DNA of 40,507 bases from the NCBI GenBank assembly GCA_004352715.1, contig SCFE01000074.1, forward strand, positions 1,450,439-1,490,945, given 5' to 3'. Both the position numbers and the translations under genes were made by a program. Origin of the DNA: Hofstenia miamia (lineage: Eukaryota; Xenacoelomorpha; Acoela). The notes under the pieces were generated by a model, which saw only the letters and a program-made list of their open reading frames with translations, did no database searches and was not told where the DNA came from. Positions 29,601 to 38,092 of the stretch are shown here, piece after piece; the first letter of the stretch is position 1, and each line of letters begins with the position of its first letter.

Positions 29601-30250
29601 GACAGTTTCTCGAACGCATTGTGCCGCATTTTTGTGGTTGCCATAAAATAGGGGTGCAACGTTTCTCCGTCGATTTTTGACATTCGTTTCTCGCGCTCCT
29701 TAGATCTTATTGTCCGCTCTGATGTTGTCTCCGAGGAGATTTCTATTTGCCTCATCCGTAAAGGCAATCTGCTGGTGCTCGGCTCACAATCCATAGGTTG
29801 TGAGCTTGTACCGCTGGTGTCAACTGAATCGCCCTTGAATCGACGATCAGTTACGACCCGCGATACTTGTCCAGCCGTGGTTCCGGTGGAGATACCTTCA
29901 GCCTTGAATCGCTTCCGAATCTCCTCGGTTCTTCCACCACTCACACCTTCCTCTGGAACTCCGGTTGTGTCATCGCCCTTGAATCGGCGAACTGATCCCC
30001 CGGAAGGAAAGTTAAGCTGAGAAGAGGCCAATCGTCCGTTCGTATCTCTGCCCTCGAATCGGCCTTGAGTACTACTGAGACGCCTCTTAACTCTACGTCG
30101 TTTATTTACCCTCTCGTTGTTCTCGTCCCTTCTGCCCTCGAATCGACATCCGGTTTGAGAACTTCTCCGCACTCGCCTCCTCGTGTTGGTGGTCGGGACT
30201 CCTTCGGTTGGTTTGTTGCGCTTCACCCGCTTCTTGAGAGGTTGATGCAT
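26681..30250 (-). CDS. ORF3 of family B, 1189 aa, with DEDDh exonuclease-like C-terminus
   Basis: Large intact third ORF of unknown product. Residues 1-165 are Arg-rich with five R-F-(K/E)-(G/A) motifs. Residues about 180-700 are a conserved region without a family I know, with a possible helix-turn-helix-like piece (V-E-L-A-N-I-T-G-I-C-P-S-E-I). Residues 819-1090 read like a DEDDh 3'-5' exonuclease: A-L-D-V-E-C (D824, E826), P-A-T-I-G-L-A-T, I-E-G-N-I-T-P-D-Q-L, a helix, V-I-L-F-S-G-V-N-D (D1003), and A-H-T-C-K-A-D-A-Q (H1080, D1085, the H-x4-D-A spacing of DnaQ, TREX and PARN). The ExoI-ExoII spacing, about 175 residues, is longer than usual. No signal peptide or membrane helix, so not an envelope. 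It starts inside integrase (+1 frame, 149-bp overlap). Its stop TAG lies in the LTR. The family A copies share all the motifs. Confidence 0.85.
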   Translation of the reverse strand: MHQPLKKRVKRNKPTEGVPTTNTRRRVRRSSQTGCRFEGRRDENNERVNKRRRVKRRLSSTQGRFEGRDTNGRLASSQLNFPSGGSVRRFKGDDTTGVPEEGVSGGRTEEIRKRFKAEGISTGTTAGQVSRVVTDRRFKGDSVDTSGTSSQPMDCEPSTSRLPLRMRQIEISSETTSERTIRSKEREKRMSKIDGETLHPYFMATTKMRHNAFEKLSPETKTLIRKTAKMEGSILPILLDADNRPKVNVLISYPQELNETIDRPYMRSTTHMTFNENFTLETVQALMAYKENIARIPEINLDEENLTIIHVLREKEYNKNLQKQIDQTVRMAKVQRTRIVVIAMKENLEELPSFLKDMVLTAEGFFPWQKKEFTISEIIRFDLQIDYWASIYGIMIDHSIAIDLFQQTKTAEMLKLNEGLEKAMTLFIKCSMTQRQEHLEEIKKVWANMKLQKKIDEAWPEIKIEAPARKYHKTVEMVLAEINRAYELNTKKDFRNLILEEKNAPEIRYRTSAWLLAIWLTEDKDLKLPVTRSQRVKLTKVKKFEIALSPINTQTKNWLLKGHIEKAESPNKSEKPMQTMEKIISRLITKHHPTGRISIVELANITGICPSEIQIFEEPMRKYMWGATSETRLKQLPNQPWITTRKIIKRKLSDTKETTQLIKDKNVQRAIDEDMRRYVKDSPRCTFTKIIKRAEMLKKGGITTPVEICEMATKSQQEIIREEQLLTSTQLLLSPQTQTVIDRINIEKWGDTSQDSTIEWIDTDDERFLVEIKVTKERREITERNYQRIREQQTVATMKLMFTEAFTRTELEELLKPFNQIALDVECITSRIEIHERIRLKLSKRGLTQSFWETIPEAKMNYPATIGLATASNTTGTYEEIERLVDTKILLCTPPKTISIPMVLPRWRLPKEVRPAKTYLHEYKSYVNSRSKAIEMIKREDYKKTKKILLDNDNKERVYIEGNITPDQLYTEGEAIHSQLQELRREIELRQPRAVILFSGVNDIVWTDLWEQNYRYYDVTKRVEIVTMMRIGKNDPGDISEQEVIENISFFYKDVANTRSLRKVFTFFYPNTQMRADLAHTCKADAQMTLLIALKGISLYKKYFEIFSQKMNELRQLTPIAENIRESRFLKYANTVTTEREAVLKLSKQAEYAMITWEEAEAESLIRRADTLVHGERPVLSITQAEEGV
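29825..30150 (-). repeat. degenerate coding repeat with R-F-(K/E)-G motif
   Basis: Five copies on the minus strand, visible on the plus strand as CC(T/C)(T/C)GAATCG at about 29832, 29902, 29971, 30054 and 30136. The encoded blocks are C-R-F-E-G, G-R-F-E-G, R-R-F-K-G, K-R-F-K-A and R-R-F-K-G. N-K-R-R-R-V-K-R-R and T-R-R-R-V-R-R lie between copies. They occupy the same place as the Q-L-K-G array in family A. Confidence 0.7.
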
Positions 30251-32099
30251 CCTTCTCTAATTTCCTAAATGCAGTTATTATATCTATATCCCATATTTCA
30301 GGGTTATATATAGTTCTATTTCTTGCAGCCCTCTGGGGTTGCACTCTCCTCTCCAATTGTTCATCTCTTATGTCCGCTGTGAATTCTTCCTCGAATTCTT
30401 CCTCTGGTAGGCTATCTAAATCACACATATCGTACATAACCTCTTTGCCGTTTATTCGGCTTAGTTTGAACTCAGCACTTTCATCTATCTTCGTTTCTTC
30501 GATGTCTACCGTTGCTCGTTTTAAGTTTTGAAAGTGCAATAATCTACCGTTATCTAGCATGTACTCATTATTAGGCAGTTCCTGCGTTATTGTGTGTGGT
30601 CCAGACCAAACTGTTTTTAGTTTTCGGACCTGATTCGTATCAGTTAGTTTCATTGGTGCAAATGCGTAGACTTTGTCGCCTACTTTGTGCGCGTGTCCGT
30701 AGATTTTTTTATTATAGTTTTGCTGCTGTCTCACTGCTGACTTCTTCGTGTTGTGGCATATTGTTTCGTGGATTGCTGCGATTTGCTTGCGTAATTGATT
30801 TACATAATCATTGTTTAAAGTCTTATTGTAGTCGGCGTATTGCATTGATAAAGGTGTTGCTGCTTCTCGACCAAACATCGCTTTGAATGGGGTGATTCCC
30901 GTTGTCGAATGTACCGACGTATTATAAAAATATTCTATCATTTCGATCACTTCCCTCCATTTATTTCCACCGATCCTTGTTGTTGTTACTCTTATTAGTT
31001 TTATCAGAGTTCTGTTTAGTCTCTCCACTGCGCCATTCGCCTGTGGGTGGTATGCTGTGGTTCTCTCGCTCACTATTTCCAGCATTTTTACCATTTCTTG
31101 GAATAGACCACTCTCAAATTGTGGTCCTTTATCTGATATGATCGTTTCCATTGGTCCGAGGCGCAATATCCATTCCTTCATTACTATTTCGGCTGTAGTT
31201 TCTGCGGTTGTGTTCTTCATTGGGACCATCCTTGCGTATTTTGTGAAGTTATCCACCATCACCAATAGGAATTGGTATCCTTCACTGTCTTTCGAGAGTT
31301 GCTCCAGGTCGATGTGGACTATTTCATTCGGTTGTGTGGCGATTATCTTCTCTAGAGGTGCTCTCTGTATTGGGAATCGTTGGCTATTGTGCAGCAGACA
31401 CGTGGTGCATTTATTGATGATGTCTTCAATCACCTTTCTGACTGCCGTTGTAATAAATCGTCCGTTAAATGTTTTCTCCGTTTGTATTATGCCTAAGTGA
31501 CCTTTTTCGTGTATCCGCCTTATTAGGTCTCTTTTAAAGTATTCTGGGATTGCGATTCGATTGTTTTGTCCCTCAATGTACAGTAACCCATTTTGGTTTG
31601 TTTTCCATTTATAACGTTCGAAGTAACTCGCTGTTAGTTTTGACAGAGTCGTCTGGGGTTCTTTTAGCTTCCTTAGTATCTCATTAAGAATCACATCGTC
31701 CTGTTGTTTTTCTATGATTTCCTTCTCAGAGATTTCTTCTTTTATTATAATAGGTAACACCGTCTGGCCCTTCTTATCTACATTGATTTCTGGCAGTTCG
31801 TCGTATTGATTGTGTGGTAGGAACTGAAATTGCTGCTTCTCTCCATCTATCTTTTCTGCGTCCCTCTGATATTCTGGTAATGATGTCCAGAAGTCTGCAT
31901 TGCTGTGTAGGGTACCCTTCCGATGTTCTATTGTAAATGTAAATTCGTTTAGATATTCTATCCATCGAGATACAATGCCTGATTTGTCTCCTGAGAATTT
32001 CTTTAACCACGCGAGGCCGCTGTTGTCGGTGCGTACTCGGAACTCTTTTCCAATCAAGAAGTGTCTGAATTTCCTGATGCTTTCAACTAGTGCTAGCAT
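30102..32099 (-). CDS. int: RNase H C-terminus and integrase of family B
   Basis: 665 codons from the first ATG; the same frame is open back to about 32160, where it fuses to protease out of frame. Residues 1-80 are the end of RNase H (D25 in R-T-D-N-S; N-A-D-F-W near 67-71). Integrase: H197, H201, C231 and C234 form the HHCC zinc module; D264 (V-H-I-D-L), D323 (I-I-S-D-K-G) and E359 (A-V-E-R-L-N-R) form the catalytic triad with exactly 35 residues between the last two. A W-S-G-P-H block (GPF-like) follows near 495, then an acidic tail and a basic end. No chromodomain. All catalytic residues are present. Since the RT deletion leaves this frame +1 relative to protease, translation would need another shift or internal initiation. 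Confidence 0.93.
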   Translation of the reverse strand: MLALVESIRKFRHFLIGKEFRVRTDNSGLAWLKKFSGDKSGIVSRWIEYLNEFTFTIEHRKGTLHSNADFWTSLPEYQRDAEKIDGEKQQFQFLPHNQYDELPEINVDKKGQTVLPIIIKEEISEKEIIEKQQDDVILNEILRKLKEPQTTLSKLTASYFERYKWKTNQNGLLYIEGQNNRIAIPEYFKRDLIRRIHEKGHLGIIQTEKTFNGRFITTAVRKVIEDIINKCTTCLLHNSQRFPIQRAPLEKIIATQPNEIVHIDLEQLSKDSEGYQFLLVMVDNFTKYARMVPMKNTTAETTAEIVMKEWILRLGPMETIISDKGPQFESGLFQEMVKMLEIVSERTTAYHPQANGAVERLNRTLIKLIRVTTTRIGGNKWREVIEMIEYFYNTSVHSTTGITPFKAMFGREAATPLSMQYADYNKTLNNDYVNQLRKQIAAIHETICHNTKKSAVRQQQNYNKKIYGHAHKVGDKVYAFAPMKLTDTNQVRKLKTVWSGPHTITQELPNNEYMLDNGRLLHFQNLKRATVDIEETKIDESAEFKLSRINGKEVMYDMCDLDSLPEEEFEEEFTADIRDEQLERRVQPQRAARNRTIYNPEIWDIDIITAFRKLEKDASTSQEAGEAQQTNRRSPDHQHEEASAEKFSNRMSIRGQKGREQREGK

Positions 32100-32148
32100 C
32101 TCTACTTTGGTGGATCCGTAGTTCTCTTTGCTTGTTCGTAATTTTTGG

Positions 32149-32796
32149 CTAAAGAATTGGGATCTTGCCTTTTCCGTTTTTTACTGCGCATATGCTTGAC
32201 GGCATTGACACTCTTTTAGTGTTTATTCCTTTATTTTCATAAATCATCACGTCAGCTGTGATCGCCTCCTCCGTTTCAATCTCGTACATTCTCCATTGGT
32301 GCGGTTGCAGATGTATGTCTTCCTGTAGTTCAAACGTTATCTTTCTCTCTCCGCCCTGTTCTTCTTCAATCTCGATTTCTTCCTCTTTGACTTTTATCGT
32401 TCTGTCTGCGTAGTTGATAACACATTTGTTTTTAACAAGGAAGTCATCTCCCAGAATGATCTCGTATGGTAGCATGTTGTTATGTGTGTCTACTACCACT
32501 AGTGATTGCTCAAACGTGGTGTTGGCCACTCTTAACTGCACCGCTTCCAATACTCCTTTAGTATCGATATATTCGCCAGATGCATTGATAAGCCTCTTGT
32601 TACACTTGGTGAGGTCTTCTCTGAGAAATCCTAACTTAGTTGCGCAGTCATCTGTGATTATCGAAGTTGCCGCTCCCGTATCAATAGTCGCTTTTATCAT
32701 AATCCCGTTAACTGATATTGTCATTGTGTTTACTGTGTCCATATTCGCCATGATCATTACTGCTGCGCGGTTTTCAGGAGTCGGCGCTCCACTTAG
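32149..32796 (-). CDS. pro: aspartic protease of family B, truncated linker
   Basis: Read in the -1 frame relative to gag from about 32796; first ATG at 32757. The catalytic D-T-G-A lies at D26 counted from that ATG, followed by A-T-S-I-I; the I-L-G-D-D-F-L block is present, then K-V-K-E-E-E and a conserved region ending G-K-G-K-I-P-I-L. A TAG at 32151-32149 ends it where the RT deletion begins. The protease domain is complete. In uninterrupted copies a linker and RT would follow. Confidence 0.88.
   Translation of the reverse strand, partial: LSGAPTPENRAAVMIMANMDTVNTMTISVNGIMIKATIDTGAATSIITDDCATKLGFLREDLTKCNKRLINASGEYIDTKGVLEAVQLRVANTTFEQSLVVVDTHNNMLPYEIILGDDFLVKNKCVINYADRTIKVKEEEIEIEEEQGGERKITFELQEDIHLQPHQWRMYEIETEEAITADVMIYENKGINTKRVSMPSSICAVKNGKGKIPIL
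32152..32159 (-). other. microhomology at the RT deletion junction
   Basis: The eight bases CAATTCTT on the minus strand belong to both sides of the junction. In protease they encode the end of I-P-I-L; in RNase H they lie in I-Q-F-F-S, as A2 shows at about 9531-9541. Everything between (RT linker, RT, first part of RNase H) is gone. Confidence 0.7.
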
Positions 32797-32802
32797 TTTT
32801 CC
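32779..32802 (-). promoter_or_regulatory. probable -1 frameshift region, gag to pro (family B)
   Basis: On the minus strand GGAAAAC (32802-32796) precedes the gag stop TAA. Five bases on, GGAG, six loop bases CGCCGA and CTCC form a stem like that in family A. The protease is open in the -1 frame. GGAAAAC is not a textbook heptamer, so the mechanism is less certain than in family A. Confidence 0.5.
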
Positions 32803-34544
32803 GATTCCTCTTCCGTTTGGGGTTCTTCATTTATTTCTCCTTCCGATTCTATCAGATCTTCCTCTTCGAAGTACCCCTGTTCTTCTCCGATCATGTTTAT
32901 CTGCTTGTGGCACTCATCTTTCCTGTGCCCCTTTTTTCCGCAGTTGTAACATTTGATGTCTTTCTCACGAACCTTCTTCGTTTTTCCGTCTCTAGTCTTT
33001 ATTTTTATGGTCTTCTCTTGTTTGTCAGCTTCATATGTTTTAGTCGTATTCTTCGGCTTGAGGTTGTTCCTCCAGCTCGGCGCTTCCCTATGCCAGGCTG
33101 CCTTCTCGTTTATCCTAGCATTGTTTTCAATTGTCGCTTGTATATCTACTGCTTTCCTAATCATTCTTTCCAATTTATCATCTACATCGCACTTAATTTC
33201 GAACTGTGCTCTTATGTTATCCGGCATTCCCTTGCAGATGTGCGAAAAGAGATCGTACTTCGAATATTGGTTCTCCCTTGAACTGAGTGTTACTAGCCTT
33301 TCCACTTGTTGTATATAATTACGGATATCGTCTGTTTTTTTCATCTTCGTTCCGTTTAGGATTATCCGGTATTGGTTCTTAAAGCTTTCGTTTCCATAGT
33401 ATTCTATAAAATCGCCGATTAATAGTGTATAATCTGTTTTTGTTTCGGGATCTAGTAGCAGATAGTGTTGCGCTGCTGCTCCTGTCAAATATAGCGGAAA
33501 TCTTGCCGCTGCCGAGTGTTGGCTCACCTTTCTCTCCGCCATCGTCAATTCGAACATCTGGAGCCATTCTCCGAATGTTGGATTATAGCCGTCCACTCTT
33601 CCGTTGAATTTCGGTAATGTAGCCTTGCAGGGGATCATGTCGTTTCCCACCTCCTGGTTTAATATCGAATTGTTATATTTCGGTTTCATGTTTCTTGTTG
33701 TTGCTTCCTCTTTCCGTAACTGCGCGGTTATTGCTTCTTTGATTTCCTCAACAAATTTTTTCTTTTCCATCTCGTTTTCATCTTCAGATGAGTCCTCTGA
33801 TGTGTTGTCTTGGGTTGGTGAAGTTCGTAGATCCCTTTCTTTTCTGCTTACGAATTGGAAGTTATGGGATTGCATGTTTTCCTGTTCGTCTTTGTTGAGC
33901 TGTAATAGCCTCACCCTATCTTTTAGTTGGGCTATCTCTTCCTGTCTCAAGTCTTTCTCCTCGACCAGTCGCCTGTTTTGTATTTCCATCAGCTCGTTTT
34001 GTGCGTGTGTCGATTTTCCATCCTTATCTGCCTCAAGTCGAGTTATTTGACCTTTGAGTTGTAGTATCTCCGCAGCCTGTATATCGTTATCCTGTATTAG
34101 CTGCCGATTCGTCCTTTCTAGCATTTTATTTTTGTCCTGCAAGAGTTGGTTTTGTTCGAGGAATCTGCTATTCGATTCTGTTAGCTGTTTTGTCAGTGAC
34201 TTAATTTCACTTTGGAACACTTCGCTTTGTTCGATTAATCTGGTATCCATGTCAATCTGGATATTCCTGATTGTTTCGGCGCTTGCTAACTCAATATCCT
34301 CTATTCTTTTCGTTAAAAGACCGATTTCCTCTCGTAGGAGTGTTTCTGTTTCATTGTTTTTCCTCAGAATCTCCATTATTTCTGGGGTTCCTGGTTCGGA
34401 AGAAGATTCATGTCTTGTTGACTCTGGGGTCTGTGTGGCTTCCGAGTTTCTTGGGTAAGATGACGATCGTGTCGTCATAGGGGTAGTAGTTTTTGGTATC
34501 GCCTTCTTCGCGCTTCCTCTTTTGCTTTTATTGTTTGTCATCAT
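32793..34544 (-). CDS. gag: Gag polyprotein of family B
   Basis: 583 codons, intact. Basic start (M-M-T-N-N-K-S-K-R-G-S-A-K-K), a Ser/Thr-rich stretch, a long coiled coil (about 55-215) rich in E, L, Q and K, then capsid from about residue 304 (C-K-A-T-L-P-K-F-N-G) including F-P-L-Y-L-T-G-A-A and Y-S-K-Y-D-L-F-S-H-I-C-K. A CCHC zinc knuckle (CYNCGKKGHRKDEC, about 531-545) and an acidic tail follow. The ATG at 34544 directly follows the stop of an upstream frame in the same phase. The stop TAA (32795-32793) follows GGAAAAC, a weak frameshift heptamer, and a GGAG/CTCC hairpin lies just downstream. Role: particle assembly and RNA packaging. Confidence 0.93.
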   Translation of the reverse strand: MMTNNKSKRGSAKKAIPKTTTPMTTRSSSYPRNSEATQTPESTRHESSSEPGTPEIMEILRKNNETETLLREEIGLLTKRIEDIELASAETIRNIQIDMDTRLIEQSEVFQSEIKSLTKQLTESNSRFLEQNQLLQDKNKMLERTNRQLIQDNDIQAAEILQLKGQITRLEADKDGKSTHAQNELMEIQNRRLVEEKDLRQEEIAQLKDRVRLLQLNKDEQENMQSHNFQFVSRKERDLRTSPTQDNTSEDSSEDENEMEKKKFVEEIKEAITAQLRKEEATTRNMKPKYNNSILNQEVGNDMIPCKATLPKFNGRVDGYNPTFGEWLQMFELTMAERKVSQHSAAARFPLYLTGAAAQHYLLLDPETKTDYTLLIGDFIEYYGNESFKNQYRIILNGTKMKKTDDIRNYIQQVERLVTLSSRENQYSKYDLFSHICKGMPDNIRAQFEIKCDVDDKLERMIRKAVDIQATIENNARINEKAAWHREAPSWRNNLKPKNTTKTYEADKQEKTIKIKTRDGKTKKVREKDIKCYNCGKKGHRKDECHKQINMIGEEQGYFEEEDLIESEGEINEEPQTEEESEN

Positions 34545-34763
34545 TTAAACTAGTGTTGTAGTGGCAGTCCAGTTCGGTTTCGATTCAGGGATCCAGTCTG
34601 CACTTGTTACGATTGGAGTTTTCTGCCTTTGCTGACTTTTTCTTGCTATTCGCTGCTCTGTTGCTTCCTTTTTCACTCTTCTTTTGAGTTTCCTATCTTT
34701 GAAGAAGTATTGCTGTTTTGTTTCCTCTTTGGTGACTTTGTTCTTGGTTGTCACGGTCGCCAT
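34545..34763 (-). CDS. basic leader ORF upstream of gag, 72 codons
   Basis: Its ATG is formed by the last base of the 5' LTR and the first two bases of the PBS; the PBS encodes its first residues (M-A-T-V-T). The product is Lys/Arg-rich (for example R-K-L-K-R-R-V-K-K-E). It ends TAA directly before the gag ATG, in the same reading phase. It could be a genuine leader peptide, an upstream regulatory frame, or the former N-terminus of Gag now separated by one stop. The A1 leader has the same ATG but stops after 17 codons. Confidence 0.4.
   Translation of the reverse strand: MATVTTKNKVTKEETKQQYFFKDRKLKRRVKKEATEQRIARKSQQRQKTPIVTSADWIPESKPNWTATTTLV
34749..34762 (-). promoter_or_regulatory. primer binding site of family B
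   Basis: TGGCGACCGTGACA on the minus strand directly after the LTR end GTTACA; identical to the 14 bases after LTR 1 at 626-639. Confidence 0.8.
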
Positions 34764-34943
34764 GTAACATCCTCCACCTAGCTTATTACGCCGTGTCTTA
34801 TTACTACTAATGAGTGCCAAGTAATTCGCGGGTGAGGTGTTACCCAATTGTTGAACTATCAAACTATCCTTTATTATTAACTAGTTATGTTAATCAAATA
34901 AAGTATTAACTATCACTGTTTAGGTGACGAATTGGTAAGATGG
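34763..34943 (-). repeat. 5' LTR of family B (181 bp visible)
   Basis: The part adjoining the PBS; identical to 25539-25719 except for one base (A there, G here, at about position 68 from the end). The rest, including the promoter, lies in the gap. Confidence 0.9.
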
Positions 34944-35943
34944 NNNNNNNNNNNNNNNNNNNNNNNNNNNNNNNNNNNNNNNNNNNNNNNNNNNNNNNNN
35001 NNNNNNNNNNNNNNNNNNNNNNNNNNNNNNNNNNNNNNNNNNNNNNNNNNNNNNNNNNNNNNNNNNNNNNNNNNNNNNNNNNNNNNNNNNNNNNNNNNNN
35101 NNNNNNNNNNNNNNNNNNNNNNNNNNNNNNNNNNNNNNNNNNNNNNNNNNNNNNNNNNNNNNNNNNNNNNNNNNNNNNNNNNNNNNNNNNNNNNNNNNNN
35201 NNNNNNNNNNNNNNNNNNNNNNNNNNNNNNNNNNNNNNNNNNNNNNNNNNNNNNNNNNNNNNNNNNNNNNNNNNNNNNNNNNNNNNNNNNNNNNNNNNNN
35301 NNNNNNNNNNNNNNNNNNNNNNNNNNNNNNNNNNNNNNNNNNNNNNNNNNNNNNNNNNNNNNNNNNNNNNNNNNNNNNNNNNNNNNNNNNNNNNNNNNNN
35401 NNNNNNNNNNNNNNNNNNNNNNNNNNNNNNNNNNNNNNNNNNNNNNNNNNNNNNNNNNNNNNNNNNNNNNNNNNNNNNNNNNNNNNNNNNNNNNNNNNNN
35501 NNNNNNNNNNNNNNNNNNNNNNNNNNNNNNNNNNNNNNNNNNNNNNNNNNNNNNNNNNNNNNNNNNNNNNNNNNNNNNNNNNNNNNNNNNNNNNNNNNNN
35601 NNNNNNNNNNNNNNNNNNNNNNNNNNNNNNNNNNNNNNNNNNNNNNNNNNNNNNNNNNNNNNNNNNNNNNNNNNNNNNNNNNNNNNNNNNNNNNNNNNNN
35701 NNNNNNNNNNNNNNNNNNNNNNNNNNNNNNNNNNNNNNNNNNNNNNNNNNNNNNNNNNNNNNNNNNNNNNNNNNNNNNNNNNNNNNNNNNNNNNNNNNNN
35801 NNNNNNNNNNNNNNNNNNNNNNNNNNNNNNNNNNNNNNNNNNNNNNNNNNNNNNNNNNNNNNNNNNNNNNNNNNNNNNNNNNNNNNNNNNNNNNNNNNNN
35901 NNNNNNNNNNNNNNNNNNNNNNNNNNNNNNNNNNNNNNNNNNN
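34944..35943. other. assembly gap, exactly 1000 N
   Basis: The round length suggests a placeholder of unknown true size. It hides about 966 bp of the family B 5' LTR and its target site. Confidence 0.97.
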
Positions 35944-36596
35944 TTTGACCATGCAAATTACTTGCTCCATCATCATCTTCCATTGCCTTCCAAATGAGTC
36001 TGATGTTGGATCTAATGTATTTTCCATATATTCTTATCTGGGATCTTTCAGATTCACATTCTGGTTCATAGTGTTCAGAATTGGTACACTTCCTTTTCCA
36101 TTTTTTATCATTAGATGAATGTCTTCTTGCAATTGAAATGTAATTGTTCTCTGTTTTTCCTGTTCCTCTTTGATTTCCATCTCCTCTTCTTTTACTTTTA
36201 TTGTTTTGTTCATGTAGTTAATGGCACAACCGTTTTTTGTCAAAAAATCATTTCCTAATATGACTTCATATGGTAATGCGTTGTTGTGTGTATCCACCAC
36301 CACCACCAAAGGTTGTTCGAACGTTGTGTTCACGATTCTCATTTGTGCAACGTTTATCATTCCTTTTGTGTTGATATAATCCCCTGACATGTTAATTAAT
36401 CTCTTGTTACAATTCTTCATGTCTTCTCATTGGAATCCCAGTTCCGTAGCGCATTCATCAGTAATTATAGATGTTGCTGCTCTGGTATCAATTGTCGCTT
36501 TTGTCATCACTCTGTTAATGGCTGTTGTTATTGTATTCATCATGTTGAGGTTCATTAGGATCATTATCACTGCATGGTTGCTCTGAGTCGGCGCTC
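35944..36596 (-). pseudogene. pro: protease remnant, family C copy 1 (C1)
   Basis: Minus-strand pieces: N-terminal protease with the D-T-G equivalent replaced (reads D-T-R-A near 36490), a TGA at 36429-36427 in place of an Arg codon, then an open stretch (36420-36034) with I-L-G-N-D-F-L. Compared with copy 2, about 40 residues are deleted after E-D-I-H-L. The remainder (35944-36033) encodes M-E-N-T-L-like sequence shared with copy 2 at 39290-39370. The protease is dead. Confidence 0.8.
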
Positions 36597-36599
36597 TAC

Positions 36600-38092
36600 T
36601 TAGTTTTCTGACTCCTCGTCAGTTGGTGCTGCTTCGTCAATTTCGTCCTCCATCTGCAGTGCGTCCTCGTCACCTATGACGTTTATTTGCTTTGGGCGAT
36701 CTGGTTTTTTGTGTCCTTTCTGTCTGCAACCATAACATTTAACGTCTTTCTCTTTCACTTTCCTTGTTTTGCCATCCTTTCCCTTTACTTTTATTATTTT
36801 TTCTTGTTTTGCTTCAGAGTAGTTTTTATTGGGGGTGCGTGACTTGAAGTTGCTTTTCCATGTTGGTGCGTCTCTGTACCATGTGGCTTTCTCATATATC
36901 TGAGCATTGTTCTCAATAGTGGCTTGTATATCGACAGCCTTCCTGATCATTCTTTCTAATTTGTCATCAACGTCGCATTTAATTTCAAATTGTGTTTTGA
37001 TGCTTTCTGGCATACCCTTGCAGATATGTGAGAACAAGTCGTATTTCGAATAACTGTTTCCTCTAGAGCTAAGCATCAAGAGCCGCTTGACTTGTTGCAT
37101 GTAGTTTCAGATGTCGTCAGTTTTTCTCATTTTTGTTGCATTCAAGATAATTTGGTACTGGTTCTTGAAGCTTTCGTTTTCATAGTAATTAATGAAGTCT
37201 CCTATTAGCAATTTATAGTCCCTTTTTGTCTCTGCGTCCAATAACAGATAGTGTTGAGATGCTGCTCCAGTTAGGTATAGTGGAAGTCTCGCTGCTGCTG
37301 CTTGCTGGCTCACTTTCCTTTCTGCCATTGTTAATTCGAACATTTGCAGCCACTCAGCAAATGTGGGATTATAACCATCTACTTTCCCGTTGAATTTGGG
37401 TAGTGTCGCTTTGCATGGAATTGTATCATTGGCTGTTAATTGTGGTAGAATCAAATTCTCATATTTTGGTTTTTTGTGATTTGTTCATATGTCCTCCTCT
37501 TGCAGTTGTGTGGTCACTGCTTTCTTGATTTCATTTATTATTTTTTGTTTTTCAATGTCAGAATCTTCATCTGATTCTTTGAATGCTACCTCCTTTCAGA
37601 TCTGCATGTGTGGTGCCTGTAATTCACTCTCTTTTCTGCCTTGGAATTAGATTTCATGATATTGCATGTTGTTTCTATTCTCTTCTTCTGTTAGACGTAG
37701 CAGTCTCAATTTATCTGTCTGTTGGTTCTTTCTAGTTCCTGGTTTTTCTCTTGCCATCACTGGTTTTCTTCTAGAAACCTTTTGTTGGACTCCAACAGTT
37801 GATGAGTCAAGATTTTAATTTCGTTTTGAAATAACTGATTTTGTTCTTCTAATCACATTTCCATATTTACTCTGATTTTGCTCAATATCAATTTGTTTTG
37901 GCATTCCATTTCTTTGACCTTCTTGGTCAATTGTTCTACTTGATGCCTCAAGGTTTCCTCATTCTCTTGACTCTTTTTTAACAACACCATTATATCTGGT
38001 GGGTTGGTGTCTATAGGGTTTGTCTCTGGGGGTGAACTAAAGGATTGTAGTTCTGTATCTGTGGCGTCTGTTGCTGAATTTTCACTGAAGTA
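36600..38092 (-). pseudogene. gag: gag remnant of C1
   Basis: Capsid and knuckle recognisable: 37454-37107 has C-K-A-T-L-P-K-F-N-G and L-P-L-Y-L-T-G-A-A, then a TGA (37109-37107) where CGA for Arg is expected, then 37100-36600 with Y-S-K-Y-D-L-F-S-H-I-C-K and a knuckle whose last Cys is Arg (C-Y-G-C-R-Q-K-G-H-K-K-P-D-R). The coiled coil upstream (about 37500-38092) is full of stops and frameshifts. It ends at the second gap. Confidence 0.82.

Larger units (their letters stand above)
25539..34943 (-). mobile_element. young Ty3/gypsy-type element, family B, RT-deleted
   Basis: On the minus strand: 5' LTR (only its last 181 bp visible, rest in the gap), PBS, leader frame, gag, protease, RNase H end, integrase, ORF3, purine tract, 3' LTR of 1147 bp. 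The visible LTR parts differ at one base in 181, indicating recent insertion. All genes except pol are unbroken. RT and most of RNase H are missing through a clean deletion, so it depends on RT supplied elsewhere. It sits next to a decayed family C gag. Confidence 0.93.

Noticed and set aside
26681-30250. ORF3 as a retroviral-type envelope gene
   Set aside because: The position after integrase is right for env, but there is no signal peptide, transmembrane helix or furin-type site, and the N-terminus is Arg-rich.
34906-36118. Frames of about 340-390 codons spanning the N runs
   Set aside because: Made of undetermined bases; artefacts of the assembly gaps.
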